Notes under the pieces: generated by a model
Told to the model about the DNA's origin: nothing
What the model saw: the letters and a program-made list of their open reading frames with translations, nothing else
The model's database searches: none
Program-made: the position numbers and the translations under genes
Shown: in pieces, positions 1 to 9,013 of the stretch
How the letters are laid out: each line of letters begins with the position of its first letter
Position numbering within the stretch: the stretch's first letter is position 1
Assembly: GCF_001678755.1 (NCBI RefSeq)
Contig: NZ_LZDS01000004.1
Span: 1-64,000 of the forward strand
From: Acinetobacter gandensis
GTDB taxonomy: Bacteria; Pseudomonadota; Gammaproteobacteria; Pseudomonadales; Moraxellaceae
Length of the DNA stretch: 64,000 nucleotides
Reading direction: 5' to 3'

Positions 1-2
1 AA

Positions 3-110
3 CTCAGTGCAAGGAGTTTTGATAGCCAAGTGAATGAGATCCATGCACGTGTAGCAGTTCTTAACAGATTTACGGAATTAGGTCGACCACTTACCCAAGT
101 TACGCCTTAA
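3..110 (+). CDS. C-terminal fragment of an unidentified ORF
   Basis: An open frame enters from the left edge and ends at a TAA at 108-110. The last 35 codons read as plausible protein, including NEIHARVAVLNRFTELGRP. I do not recognise the family. The start lies outside the window, so neither length nor function can be judged. It could be the tail of an accessory or phage-type gene, but nothing in the window proves that. Confidence 0.3.
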   Translation, partial: LSARSFDSQVNEIHARVAVLNRFTELGRPLTQVTP

Positions 111-112
111 AT

Positions 113-379
113 TTGGCTCAATTAGGGGCGCTTTGCATTTCAAATCTTTGTGCAACAAAGCCGTTACCATCTGCTGATAATATTATTTTATTTTCTGAGG
201 TCACAAATGATGGAATTGATAGCTCTTTCTCAATAGGAAATAACAATATATATTTTTCTTGGGATAAAGACACTATGAATGGATTAAGTATTTCACAAGT
301 AAAAGCAATTTCAATTACAACAGAAATTGAACTTGGATCACCTCATCCAAGACATACTCAATATAGTGATTGGATTTAA
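113..379 (+). CDS. hypothetical protein, possibly a gene remnant
   Basis: An 88-codon frame starts at a TTG directly after the previous stop and ends at 379, just before a GC-rich intergenic repeat. No convincing ribosome site precedes the TTG, and the frame has been open only since position 65. It may be a real short gene, or the tail of a gene whose upstream part was lost or frameshifted. The protein has no visible signal peptide or membrane segment. A Trp-Asp-Lys-Asp stretch sits mid-protein and the C-terminus is HPRHTQYSDWI. No family is recognised. Confidence 0.3.
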   Translation: MAQLGALCISNLCATKPLPSADNIILFSEVTNDGIDSSFSIGNNNIYFSWDKDTMNGLSISQVKAISITTEIELGSPHPRHTQYSDWI

Positions 380-546
380 TCCCCCCCTTTAATAAAGGGA
401 AGAGTAGTCACGTAATTAAATTGATACGCGACAGTCCCCCTTTGAAAAAGGGGTACTTAGGGGGATTAAATGATTCAATAAAAAAAGCCCTCATTTGAGG
501 GCTTTTTTAGTTCCCCCTTTTATAAAGGGGGATCGAGGGGGATTAA
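376..546. repeat. three-copy intergenic repeat with C-run/G-run arms
   Basis: Three related units occur in 170 bases: 376-400, 435-470 and 512-546. Each has a CCCCCTTT arm, a short A/T spacer and an AAAGGG arm. The second and third also carry a GGGGGATTAA tail. The third unit overlaps the metH stop codon. Units like this resemble the small dispersed palindromic elements seen between Acinetobacter genes. That assignment is inference, because only this cluster is visible here. Confidence 0.65.
483..508. terminator. bidirectional intrinsic terminator 3' of metH
   Basis: The stem AAAAGCCCTCA / TGAGGGCTTTT has a two-base loop and A/T runs on both sides. It can stop metH (minus strand) and anything transcribed from the left. 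Confidence 0.7.
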
Positions 547-3500
547 TTCACAGAATCATCCAAATTAGGCGCTAACCAACGCTTCGCCTCATCCAAAGTC
601 CAACCTTTACGCGCCGCATAATCCTCAAGCTGATCGCCTGCAATTTTACCCACGTTAAAGTATTGGCTTTCAGGGTTTGCATAATAGAAACCGCTGACAG
701 ATGAAGGTGGCCACATTGCAAAACTAGAAGTCAATTGCGTACCAATCTTATCGGTAGAACCTAACCAGTCAAACAATGGCGCTTTTTCTGAATGCTCAGG
801 GCAAGCAGGGTAGCCCGGTGCAGGACGGATGCCCACATACTTCTCTTTAATCAACTCTTCGTTGCTTAAAGTTTCAGATGCTTGGTTGCCCCAGAACTCT
901 TTACGGATACGCTCATGCAAATGCTCAGCAAACGCTTCAGCAAAACGGTCACCCAAAGATTGAGCCAAAATTGCAGAGTAGTCATCGCCTTTGGCTTTGT
1001 ACTCATTGGCCATTTCTTCCGCACCAAAGATGGATACCGTGAAACCGCCCAAGTAGTCTTCTGCGACACCTTTAGGCGCAATAAAGTCCGCTAATGACAA
1101 GTTCGGTTTACCAGTCACTTTGTCAGACTGTTGACGAATGTGATGGAAGGTATGCGTAACCGATTGACCATCTTCGCTGTACACTTCAACCGAATCTGCT
1201 GCAGAACGGTTGGCAGGGTAAATACCAAACACAGCACGAGCATCAAAACGTTTGTTGTCGATAATATCTTTCAGCATGGTCTGTGCTTGTTCATACAAGT
1301 CAGTCGCTGCTTCACCTACAACTTCATCCGTTAAGATAGCAGGGAATTTACCCGCTAAGCTCCAAGAGATAAAGAACGGTGTCCAGTCAAAATACTCAAC
1401 CAAAGTGTCTAATGGATAATTGGTTAGGGTTTGTGTACCAATAAAGTTTGGCTTCACAGGCGCATTGGCAGCAAAGTCAATTTTTAAGCCATTTTCTACT
1501 GATTCAGCATAAGTCAGTTTGGCTGCTTTAGGCTGTTTATTGGCAATACGCTCACGGACTTTTTCATATTCAGCACGTGTGTCCTCAACAAACTTCGGTT
1601 TCATTTCTTTAGAAAGTAAAGTTGTTGCTACACCCACCGCACGAGATGCATCGGCAACATAAATCACCGCATCATTTGAATATTGCGGATCAATTTTTAC
1701 TGCAGTATGCGCTTTAGATGTGGTTGCACCGCCAATCATCAGCGGAACATTAAAGCCTTTACGTTGCATTTCTTTGGCAACAAACACCATTTCATCTAAA
1801 GACGGTGTGATCAGACCTGAGAGACCGATGATATCAACTTTTTCATCAATCGCAGTTTGCAAAATCTTCTCGCAAGGCACCATCACCCCAAGGTCGATGA
1901 TGTCATAGCCGTTACAGCCTAACACTACGCCTACGATATTTTTACCGATGTCATGGACGTCACCTTTTACGGTCGCCATCAAGACTTTACCTTTAGATTG
2001 ACCGCCAGACTTTTCAGCTTCAATGAACGGGTTCAACCATGCAACAGCTTGTTTCATGACACGTGCAGATTTTACTACCTGTGGTAGGAACATTTTGCCC
2101 GAACCGAACAAATCACCCACCACGTTCATGCCGTCCATGAGTGGGCCTTCAATTACATCTAAAGGACGTTTAGCTTTCAGACGTGCTTCTTCAGTATCTT
2201 CATCAATGAATGTGGTGATGCCTTTAACAAGCGCATGTTCAAGACGTTTTTCAACTGGAAGTTCACGCCATTCCAAGTTTTCTACTTGTTTTTGCGCAGC
2301 GCCTTGACCGCGGTATTTTTCAGCCACTTCAAGTAGCTTTTCCGTTGCATCGTGCTGACTTTCACCTTGATTTTGGTTCAAGATCACATCTTCAACCGCA
2401 GCTTTTAGCTCAGGATCGATATCATCATAAATCGCCATTTGACCTGCGTTGACGATACCCATGGTCATGCCTTGCTTGATGGCATGATAAAGGAACACAG
2501 AGTGAATCGCTTCACGTACAGGTTCATTACCACGGAAGGAGAACGATACGTTAGACACACCACCTGAAATCATCGCATGTGGTAAGTTTTGTTTAATCCA
2601 ACCTGTTGCTTCAATAAAGTCCACAGCATAGTTGTTGTGTTCTTCAATACCCGTTGCAACAGCAAACACGTTTGGGTCAAAAATGATGTCTTCAGCAGGG
2701 AAGCCAACTTCATTCACAAGTACATCGTAAGAACGTTTACAGATTTCACGTTTACGTTCAGCGGTATCGGCCTGACCTTTTTCATCAAATGCCATGACAA
2801 TAACAGCAGCACCGTACTGGCGGCATAGACGCGCTTTGTGTACAAACTCGTCATAACCTTCTTTCAAGGAAATTGAGTTAACAACCGCTTTACCTTGTAC
2901 ACATTTTAAGCCTGCCTCAATGATTTCCCATTTTGATGAGTCAATCATGATAGGCACACGTGAAATTTCAGGCTCAGAAGCGACAAGATTCAGGAAGTGC
3001 ACCATCGCACCTTCTGAATCGAGCATGCCTTCATCCATGTTGATGTCGATGATTTGCGCGCCGGCTTCAACTTGCTGCTGTGCAACATCGAGTGCTTCTG
3101 CAAAGTTTTCTTCACGGATTAAGCGTAAGAATTTTTTAGAACCTGTTACGTTGGTACGTTCACCCACGTTCACAAAAAGTGATTCTTCAGTGATGTTAAA
3201 TGGCTCTAAACCACTTAAACGACACGCAGGTTTTGTTTCAGGTACTTGGCGCGGTGTAATGTCTTTAACTGCATTGTAAATTGCGCGGATGTGATCAGGC
3301 GTTGTACCACAACAACCACCGGTAATGTTAATCAAACCGCTTTCAGCAAATTCTTTAATAAAGGCAGCTGTTTCTTCAGGGGTTTCATCATATCCACCGA
3401 AGGCATTTGGCAAGCCTGCGTTTGGATGTGCTGAAACAAAAGTATCAGCAACGTCAGCAATGGTTTTGACGTGTGGACGCATGGCATCTGCACCCAAGGC

Positions 3501-4232
3501 ACAGTTGAAACCAATTGATAGCAAGTCGCCGTGACGAACAGAGTTCCAGAACGCCTCTGCGGTTTGGCCTGTTAATGTACGACCTGAGGCATCGGTAATG
3601 GTGCCTGAAATCATCAATGGCAATTCGTAGCCAATTTGGTTGAAGACTTCTTTCACTGCAAAGATTGCTGCTTTACAGTTTAATGTATCAAATACTGTCT
3701 CAATCAGGAGAATGTCCGCACCACCTTCGATCAGGGCATGTGCAGCTTCAATATAGTTTTCTTTCAGTGCATCAAAGGTGATGTTACGGAACGCAGGGTC
3801 ATTTACATTGGGTGAAATTGAGCAGGTACGTGATGTTGGCCCGAGTACACCTGCAACAAAACGCGGTTTTTCTGGCGTTGAATATTTTTTGCAGGCTTCT
3901 TTGGCAATACGTGCTGCTTCACGGTTAATCTCAGGAACAAGATCTTCCATGTGGTAGTCAGACATTGAAACACGTGTGCCGTTAAAGCTGTTGGTTTCGA
4001 TAATGTCTGCACCCGCATCAAGATAAGCTTCATGAATACCTTGAATGATTTGAGGTTGTGTTAAGACTAAAAGGTCATTATTGCCTTTGAGGTCAGAAGC
4101 CCAGTCCGCAAAACGCTCACCACGGTAGTCAGCTTCTTCGAGTTTATGACGCTGAATCATGGTACCCATGGCACCGTCGATAATCAGAATACGTTGAGCT
4201 AGCAGCTCTTTTAGGGTGGCAAGCGTGGACAT
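543..4232 (-). CDS. metH: cobalamin-dependent methionine synthase MetH
   Basis: Transfers a methyl group from methyltetrahydrofolate to homocysteine, via cobalamin, to make methionine in the cytoplasm. At 1229 residues it matches the full-length family (E. coli about 1227). Domains in order: the homocysteine-binding barrel with zinc cysteines in GFNCALG (about residue 245) and GGCCGTT (about 310); the pterin-binding barrel opening with [12 protein letters not shown]; the cobalamin domain with the ligand-histidine motif DVHDIGKN (about 755); and the C-terminal AdoMet reactivation domain with [12 protein letters not shown]. The start at 4232 ([11 protein letters not shown]) is preferred over the upstream in-frame codon because a GGGG ribosome site precedes it and family members start there. 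Monocistronic. No B12 riboswitch is evident upstream. Confidence 0.97.
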   Translation of the reverse strand: MSTLATLKELLAQRILIIDGAMGTMIQRHKLEEADYRGERFADWASDLKGNNDLLVLTQPQIIQGIHEAYLDAGADIIETNSFNGTRVSMSDYHMEDLVPEINREAARIAKEACKKYSTPEKPRFVAGVLGPTSRTCSISPNVNDPAFRNITFDALKENYIEAAHALIEGGADILLIETVFDTLNCKAAIFAVKEVFNQIGYELPLMISGTITDASGRTLTGQTAEAFWNSVRHGDLLSIGFNCALGADAMRPHVKTIADVADTFVSAHPNAGLPNAFGGYDETPEETAAFIKEFAESGLINITGGCCGTTPDHIRAIYNAVKDITPRQVPETKPACRLSGLEPFNITEESLFVNVGERTNVTGSKKFLRLIREENFAEALDVAQQQVEAGAQIIDINMDEGMLDSEGAMVHFLNLVASEPEISRVPIMIDSSKWEIIEAGLKCVQGKAVVNSISLKEGYDEFVHKARLCRQYGAAVIVMAFDEKGQADTAERKREICKRSYDVLVNEVGFPAEDIIFDPNVFAVATGIEEHNNYAVDFIEATGWIKQNLPHAMISGGVSNVSFSFRGNEPVREAIHSVFLYHAIKQGMTMGIVNAGQMAIYDDIDPELKAAVEDVILNQNQGESQHDATEKLLEVAEKYRGQGAAQKQVENLEWRELPVEKRLEHALVKGITTFIDEDTEEARLKAKRPLDVIEGPLMDGMNVVGDLFGSGKMFLPQVVKSARVMKQAVAWLNPFIEAEKSGGQSKGKVLMATVKGDVHDIGKNIVGVVLGCNGYDIIDLGVMVPCEKILQTAIDEKVDIIGLSGLITPSLDEMVFVAKEMQRKGFNVPLMIGGATTSKAHTAVKIDPQYSNDAVIYVADASRAVGVATTLLSKEMKPKFVEDTRAEYEKVRERIANKQPKAAKLTYAESVENGLKIDFAANAPVKPNFIGTQTLTNYPLDTLVEYFDWTPFFISWSLAGKFPAILTDEVVGEAATDLYEQAQTMLKDIIDNKRFDARAVFGIYPANRSAADSVEVYSEDGQSVTHTFHHIRQQSDKVTGKPNLSLADFIAPKGVAEDYLGGFTVSIFGAEEMANEYKAKGDDYSAILAQSLGDRFAEAFAEHLHERIRKEFWGNQASETLSNEELIKEKYVGIRPAPGYPACPEHSEKAPLFDWLGSTDKIGTQLTSSFAMWPPSSVSGFYYANPESQYFNVGKIAGDQLEDYAARKGWTLDEAKRWLAPNLDDSVN

Positions 4233-4700
4233 AAATAACCCCAATCCGATGGAATATAAAATCGGCAAATATATTAACAGAATTCAATGCAGTTTTATTG
4301 ATATTCAATCGGTTCGAATGAGCCGTTAATATCAGATTGTTGAAAAAACACACGTATTTGATTGCGTTGTGTTTAGAGTAAATATTTGGAAAGCTTCATA
4401 AATTTGTCATATACCTAAGGCATGATTGAAAAATCATCGACAGCTAGGACAATGATGACAAGAAATATGACAAGGCCATATTGTTATTGAAACATTGGGT
4501 TTCAAACTAAAATCAACTTTTAAAATTGATGATAAGTATTTGAATTATTTTGCGAATACATAGTATTTTGGTTGGTTTTTTCAGACGAGCAAATACAAAT
4601 AAAGCATGAAATATTGCTTTATATGACACCACTTTGTCATATAATTGTCACAATTAAATTGAACAATATGGGGATTCTAAAATCCTCTATTCTTGCCTGC
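4233..4700. other. metH-pit divergent intergenic region
   Basis: This 468-base AT-rich stretch carries no credible gene. It holds several TTGTCATAT-like words (near 4413, on the minus strand within 4451-4476, and the good pair at 4634-4655). It also holds an inverted repeat ATATGACA ... TGTCATAT at 4621-4642 that overlaps the Pho box. It must contain the metH promoter and the pit promoter. Confidence 0.6.
4634..4655 (+). promoter_or_regulatory. PhoB (Pho) box upstream of pit
   Basis: Two 11-base direct repeats, TTGTCATATAA and TTGTCACAATT, match the known Pho-box pattern CTGTCATA-(A/T)-A-(T/A) followed by CTGTCA. A weak -10 (ACAATA, near 4663-4668) follows, as expected when PhoB replaces the -35 contact. 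If so, transcription starts close to 4675. That excludes the upstream in-frame starts of pit and supports the ATG at 4701. Whether PhoB activates or represses cannot be read from the sequence. Confidence 0.75.
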
Positions 4701-6317
4701 ATGAATTCTAAACAAACTCCCGTAGATTCAGCGCACACGTCGACAGCAACAAAGTCGACGAATGTTCATGTGCCAACACCGAAATTCTTTATGCTGGTGT
4801 TCCTGACGTTGATCATTTCAACGTTAATCTATATTGGCTTTCAGGTCACTGCCGACTTGGCACACGTTCCGCCTTTAAGTCTTTATTCCATGATTTTACT
4901 GGGCACTGCCTTATTCATCGCACTTGGCTTTGAATTCGTGAATGGTTTCCACGATACAGCCAATGCTGTAGCCACTGTTATTTATACCAATGCTTTATCT
5001 GCACCTGTTGCTGTGATGTGGGCAGGTTTTTGTAACTTCCTAGGTGTAATGGTGGCAAGTGGTGCAGTTGCTTACGGTATCATTGCTTTGCTACCAGTCG
5101 AATTGATTATGAACGTCGGTTCTGGTGCAGGCTTTGCCATGGTATTTGCCATGCTTATTGCCGCGATTCTTTGGAATTTAGGTACGTGGTTCTTAGGTAT
5201 TCCAGCATCTAGCTCTCATACACTGATTGGTTCTATCTTAGGTGTGGGCATCATGAACTATCTGTTAAATGCAGGTGGTGCTAGCGGCGTGGATATGGAA
5301 CAAGTGATGAAAGTGGGTAAAGCATTACTGTTTTCACCACTGATTGGCTTTGCTTTCGCAGCAGTTGTGTTCCTATTGGTGAAAAAAATCTTCAGCAAAC
5401 AGCTTGAACTCTTTCAGCCACCTGAAGGTAATAAACCACCGCCACCATTAATCCGCGCAATTCTGATCTTTACTTGTACTGGTGTAAGTTTCGCGCACGG
5501 TTCAAACGATGGTCAAAAAGGCATGGGTTTAATCATGTTGATTTTGATCGGTTGTGTACCTTTAGCTTACTCGCTAAATAAAAACCTCGACAATCAACAC
5601 ATCCAATCTTTCCATCAATTATCGGCGCAAACTGCAACTGCAATTTATCCAAATCATGATGAAATTGCGGATGAAAAAGCGCGTGACATACTAACCAAAT
5701 ACATTCAAACCAAAGAAATTACACCTGATGTTGTCCCTGCTTTAGCAAGTATGACGGATCACCTAGGTGAGCGTGTTGGTCAATATGGCGACTTAAAAGA
5801 TATTCCTGAACAAGAAGTATCTTCAATCCGAAATGACATGTATTTAAGTACGACGGCTTTTAAACGTCTTGATAAATCTGAGCAACTTCCAGCAATGGCA
5901 GAAGCACAAGAGAAGACTGTTAAAGAATACCGTAGCAATTTAGATTCCTTCCTTCAATACATCCCAACCTGGGTGAAAGTTGCGGTTGCACTTGCACTTG
6001 GTCTAGGAACAATGGTGGGCTGGAAGCGTATTGTTGTGACTGTGGGTGAGCGTATTGGTAAAAACCATATGACCTATGGTCAAGGTATGTCTGCAGAGCT
6101 TGTGGCAATGTCTACAATTGCAGCGGCTGATGGTTTTGGTATGCCAGTGTCAACTACACACGTATTGAACTCTGCTGTAGCTGGTACCATGGTTGCGAAC
6201 AAATCAGGTTTGAACTTTAATACAGTGAAAACTATTCTTTCAGCGTGGATTTTCACACTACCAGCAACCATCTGTTTATCAGGCTGCTTATACTGGTTGT
6301 TCTTGAAAGTTTTCTAA
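4701..6317 (+). CDS. PiT-family inorganic phosphate transporter
   Basis: Low-affinity, proton-coupled inner-membrane phosphate (metal-phosphate) carrier of the PiT family. The 538-residue protein carries both signature repeats of the family: GFHDTANAVAT (about residues 82-92) and FAHGSNDGQKG (about 263-273). Many hydrophobic segments and a hydrophilic central loop (about 290-410) match E. coli PitA (499 residues). The start is uncertain. The frame is open upstream to a TTG at 4572 and an ATG at 4668, but the Pho box at 4634-4655 implies a transcript beginning near 4675, so 4701 (MNSKQTPVDS) is chosen. The ribosome site before 4701 is poor. Probably single-gene, ending at the terminator at 6332. 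Confidence 0.9.
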   Translation: MNSKQTPVDSAHTSTATKSTNVHVPTPKFFMLVFLTLIISTLIYIGFQVTADLAHVPPLSLYSMILLGTALFIALGFEFVNGFHDTANAVATVIYTNALSAPVAVMWAGFCNFLGVMVASGAVAYGIIALLPVELIMNVGSGAGFAMVFAMLIAAILWNLGTWFLGIPASSSHTLIGSILGVGIMNYLLNAGGASGVDMEQVMKVGKALLFSPLIGFAFAAVVFLLVKKIFSKQLELFQPPEGNKPPPPLIRAILIFTCTGVSFAHGSNDGQKGMGLIMLILIGCVPLAYSLNKNLDNQHIQSFHQLSAQTATAIYPNHDEIADEKARDILTKYIQTKEITPDVVPALASMTDHLGERVGQYGDLKDIPEQEVSSIRNDMYLSTTAFKRLDKSEQLPAMAEAQEKTVKEYRSNLDSFLQYIPTWVKVAVALALGLGTMVGWKRIVVTVGERIGKNHMTYGQGMSAELVAMSTIAAADGFGMPVSTTHVLNSAVAGTMVANKSGLNFNTVKTILSAWIFTLPATICLSGCLYWLFLKVF

Positions 6318-6331
6318 GATGTTTTCAATAT

Positions 6332-6360
6332 AAAAAACGCTGCAATCGCAGCGTTTTTTT
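6332..6360. terminator. intrinsic terminator after pit
   Basis: The stem AAAAAACGCTGC / GCAGCGTTTTTT has a four-base loop and a T-run. The symmetric A-run suggests it also serves the convergent gene at 6468-8015. Confidence 0.8.
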
Positions 6361-6467
6361 ATGCTTTAAAGTTTGGTAAATAGTGCTAACCATTATTGTT
6401 TAGCACGTTAAGAAAGCATGTTGAGCACTTTTATAAATACAAATTTCAAATGAAGGATTTTCGCTAT

Positions 6468-8015
6468 TTATTTCTTTAATTTACCAAGCATTTTGTCCAA
6501 AGGCAGTTTGTCATTGGCGAAGCCATAGAGTGCAGCAAATGGTAATGCGGTACGTGCGAGATAGGCTACACGCCACAAGCCGCCGTGATTGGCACCAGAC
6601 ATTATCAGCTCAAGTGGATGATCTAGTGGTGTTTCTGGGTTTGCCACAGATGAAGGATTACGTAAATCATGAATCCACAGCGCAGCCATCAAGGCATTGG
6701 TCGTTTCAGGATTAAATGACTCAACATCAAACAGTTTGGCACCATTAAATGCGGCTTTTAATAATGGATTCTTTGTGACTGAGCGTGTTGTGGTAGAGGG
6801 TGCAATATTAATACTTACACGTTGACCTTGATGGCGAGCAACGGTTGCACGCCATTGTTGAATTCGTTTCGCAAGTGCATAGTTGGGGCCTTGTTCAACC
6901 ACTAAACAGTCGGCAATTCCGTAAGATTTTCCATTTTCAGCTAAAGTCGTTTGGTTATTATTTTGTTTAAAAAAGTGCTGTGCAGAAATCTTAGCAACAC
7001 TTTGAGTTAATAATTTTTGAACTTTGCCACGTGCTTGATATTTATCTTGAGCAGCATTCACGATTTCTTCAGGAACAGCATATACATCTGTTGGTGTACA
7101 CATAAACATAAGGCTTGTGTCGGCCTTTTGTTGGCTGACATAATCCATAATACTGTCCATGGCCATTGCTACGCGCACATGTTTTTCACCATCTAAATAA
7201 GCAATAGCTGCCAAGTCAAGTTGATGTTCACTTTGTGCAAGCCACTGTGCTACTTCAGGGATATGTGTCAGTAAATTAGCACCTAATTTTTGTTTCAGTT
7301 CCTGAATAGGTGTGTCTGCACTGAGCGCTTCAAGACTAGGGGCGTATAACGTTGCATTGCCTTCTTGAATAGTATTTAAAATACGATCCCATACTCGTTC
7401 ATTATTAAGATCAATAGCGACAATATTGGCTTTCCACTTGGCAAGCCAGGTCAGTGGGCCAGCTTCTGAGGCTGCACCAAATAGCACCATGGTACGATCT
7501 GAAAGGTCAAACCATTCTGGGTGCGCCACCGCTTCGCGTAGAGCATCCGCATGACTTGGTTCAACGACACCAGCATCTTGCCATTTTTGGATTTGTTGAA
7601 GTAGAGCATCGCCTTGTAGTTTTTGCCCGTGATAGGGTACATACCATTCGGGAACTGCATTACTTTCACCTTTAAGTTTAATGGTGTGCAGAGGTTGAAT
7701 AGGTAAATTCATCATTTCATCTAGGGAAATTTTTTCCTGATCACGATAAAAGTTAAAACTATGTTTGGCTTTATTTAAACCGTTGGCTGCAATACTCAAT
7801 GCAGCTTCCGGACTTTGAATACCTTGTTCAACCAAGGCTTTAAAATATTCAGGATATTTCTTACGCCAGTTTTTTTCCTGTTTTGCACGTACAGAGCTTT
7901 GGTGATCTACAGAAGCTAAAGCCTCTGCAATAATTTCACGACCGGTTTTGGAGCTACTTGGTTTTTGAGTAGCAGACGAAATAGGGAACTGAAGACCTTC
8001 AATAGAACTGGACAT
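6468..8015 (-). CDS. conserved hypothetical protein with a Rossmann-like segment
   Basis: A 515-residue cytoplasmic protein that I do not recognise as a characterised enzyme. The N-terminal 150 residues are hydrophilic and helical-looking. From about residue 170, VLFGAASEAGPLTWLA followed by ANIVAIDLN looks like a nucleotide- or SAM-binding Rossmann beta-alpha-beta unit. The C-terminus is moderately hydrophobic (RVAYLARTALPFAALYGFA). The start at 8015 is chosen because AGGTGAG lies about ten bases upstream, inside the region an earlier ATG (8042) would make coding. It stands alone between two terminated neighbours. Function unknown; an SDR- or methyltransferase-related fold is only inference. 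Confidence 0.75.
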   Translation of the reverse strand: MSSSIEGLQFPISSATQKPSSSKTGREIIAEALASVDHQSSVRAKQEKNWRKKYPEYFKALVEQGIQSPEAALSIAANGLNKAKHSFNFYRDQEKISLDEMMNLPIQPLHTIKLKGESNAVPEWYVPYHGQKLQGDALLQQIQKWQDAGVVEPSHADALREAVAHPEWFDLSDRTMVLFGAASEAGPLTWLAKWKANIVAIDLNNERVWDRILNTIQEGNATLYAPSLEALSADTPIQELKQKLGANLLTHIPEVAQWLAQSEHQLDLAAIAYLDGEKHVRVAMAMDSIMDYVSQQKADTSLMFMCTPTDVYAVPEEIVNAAQDKYQARGKVQKLLTQSVAKISAQHFFKQNNNQTTLAENGKSYGIADCLVVEQGPNYALAKRIQQWRATVARHQGQRVSINIAPSTTTRSVTKNPLLKAAFNGAKLFDVESFNPETTNALMAALWIHDLRNPSSVANPETPLDHPLELIMSGANHGGLWRVAYLARTALPFAALYGFANDKLPLDKMLGKLKK

Positions 8016-8195
8016 GCAAAATATCTCACCTGACGTTGTCATTAATATACAGATGTATACATTATCTATGCCAATTTAAAAACTCAGGTGGCATAAACTG
8101 CCAAAATTGTATGAATTAACATGAATCATGACGTATTTTTGAAATAACCTAAGTACTTAAACTTGAAAAAGCCTTCTATTAAGAAAGCCTTCTTG

Positions 8196-8379
8196 TTACA
8201 AAGGTACGGAATTAACATTGCCTTTTTTGGCTTGTCCAAGTGGACGAAATTCACCATTCCAGTGTGGCTATTTGCTACGATCAGGGTCTACGACAATGCT
8301 CCCTTCACGAGTATGAACTGCTCAGGCAGATAGAAAACTCAAAACAAAGCAGCCCAACAATCATTGTGATTTTTTTCAT
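8196..8379 (-). pseudogene. broken small secreted-protein gene
   Basis: An ATG at 8379 follows a clear AAGGAA ribosome site and encodes a signal-peptide-like start (MKKITMIVGLLCFEFSIC), but the frame stops at 8305. Shifting frame by one base continues with HTREGSIVVDPDRSK, a TAG, then PHWNGEFRPLGQAKKGN, ending at a TAA at 8196-8198. A strong start with a protein-like continuation split by one frameshift and one nonsense codon is best explained as a decayed gene for a secreted or lipoprotein peptide of about 60 residues. The rest of the 627-base gap (8016-8642) holds only the palindrome at 8580 and promoter-like AT-rich sequence. Confidence 0.6.
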
Positions 8380-8579
8380 TTGAACATTCCTTTTTATTAT
8401 TCATTTATAGCCTAAATTACAGCATGCGTGTGTTGTGTATACATTTGAAATAAGCGATCACTAATTTTATTGGTTCATGACTCAGTTGAAGTAATTACTT
8501 ATTTAAGTCGTGTTAAATACGCTTCTAAGATTAAGGTTTTGTTACGAATAATTCGGGTCAAATTACAGAAAATGTATTT

Positions 8580-8601
8580 AAGTGTGATATGTGTCACACT
8601 T
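8580..8601 (+). promoter_or_regulatory. CRP/Vfr-like palindrome
   Basis: AAGTGTGA, six bases, then TCACACTT is an exact 8+8 inverted repeat that contains the CRP-family consensus TGTGA-N6-TCACA. It ends 41 bases before the GTG start of the next gene and abuts a TATTAT -10-like word (8601-8606), so it could regulate that gene. The match to the CRP consensus is direct. Use by an Acinetobacter CRP/Vfr homologue is inference. Confidence 0.55.
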
Positions 8602-8642
8602 ATTATTGAGGTGTGAATAAAGAGAAAAATGGGGGCATAATT

Positions 8643-8930
8643 GTGTCGAACAAAGTTTATATATTCAATGCCATGCGCCCTGGCTTTGCGAGTGCAGTTT
8701 TTTCGAGTTTTGATCTTGCACAGGCTTGGATACAAAAAAATTTCGTCTGTGGGATTCTTACTGAATATCCACTTGATCAGAGTTGTTATGATTGGGCTAA
8801 ACAATACGGACATTTTAAGGATAAGTCACCGATTGATCGTGCACCCATTTTTATTGCCAACTTTGTTTCTGCCTATCAAAAAACTTGGCATTTTGAACAT
8901 GGTGAGCTATTACAACCTATGGATGCTTGA
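8643..8930 (+). CDS. small DUF7710-like hypothetical protein
   Basis: A 95-residue soluble protein (MSNKVYIFNAMRPGFASAVF...). It resembles the small DUF7710-type proteins common in Acinetobacter: a short strand, an FASAVFSS turn, an AWI helix, a GILTEYPLD segment and a C-terminal H-E-H-G-E-L stretch. The molecular role is unknown. GTG at 8643 is chosen because GGGGG lies eight bases upstream; an earlier in-frame GTG (8613) has no comparable site. A CRP-like palindrome lies just upstream and a terminator just downstream, so it is probably a single-gene unit. Confidence 0.7.
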   Translation: MSNKVYIFNAMRPGFASAVFSSFDLAQAWIQKNFVCGILTEYPLDQSCYDWAKQYGHFKDKSPIDRAPIFIANFVSAYQKTWHFEHGELLQPMDA

Positions 8931-8959
8931 AAGTTAAATGATGATTTAAAAGATATAAT

Positions 8960-8991
8960 AAAAAAGGATTCTAAAACTAGAATCCTTTTTT
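8960..8991. terminator. bidirectional terminator between convergent genes
   Basis: The stem AAAAAGGATTCTA / TAGAATCCTTTTT has a four-base loop. It lies between the plus-strand gene ending at 8930 and the minus-strand rhomboid gene ending at 9014. Confidence 0.8.
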
Positions 8992-9013
8992 GTTTGAGCG
9001 CTAATATTCTATT

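Noticed and set aside
1..380. Insertion sequence or phage remnant at the left edge
   Set aside because: Two ORF tails and repeats are present, but no transposase, integrase motif or terminal inverted repeats are visible.
2920..3279. 119-codon ORF antisense to metH
   Set aside because: Lies wholly inside the highly conserved metH frame, has no ribosome site and encodes no recognisable protein; a codon-bias shadow.
4451..4476. Minus-strand TTGTCAT pair in front of metH as a second Pho box
   Set aside because: The two halves are 12 bases apart, not 11, and methionine synthase has no known Pho link.
4233..4570. Cobalamin riboswitch upstream of metH
   Set aside because: No B12-box-like sequence or long multi-stem fold was recognised in the metH upstream region.
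6380..6404. GTGCTAA ... TTTAGCAC inverted repeat as a terminator
   Set aside because: No T-run on either strand and a better terminator lies at 6332-6360.
8499..8813. 104-codon minus-strand ORF
   Set aside because: Overlaps the better-supported plus-strand DUF7710-like gene and the CRP-like palindrome, with low-complexity sequence and no ribosome site.
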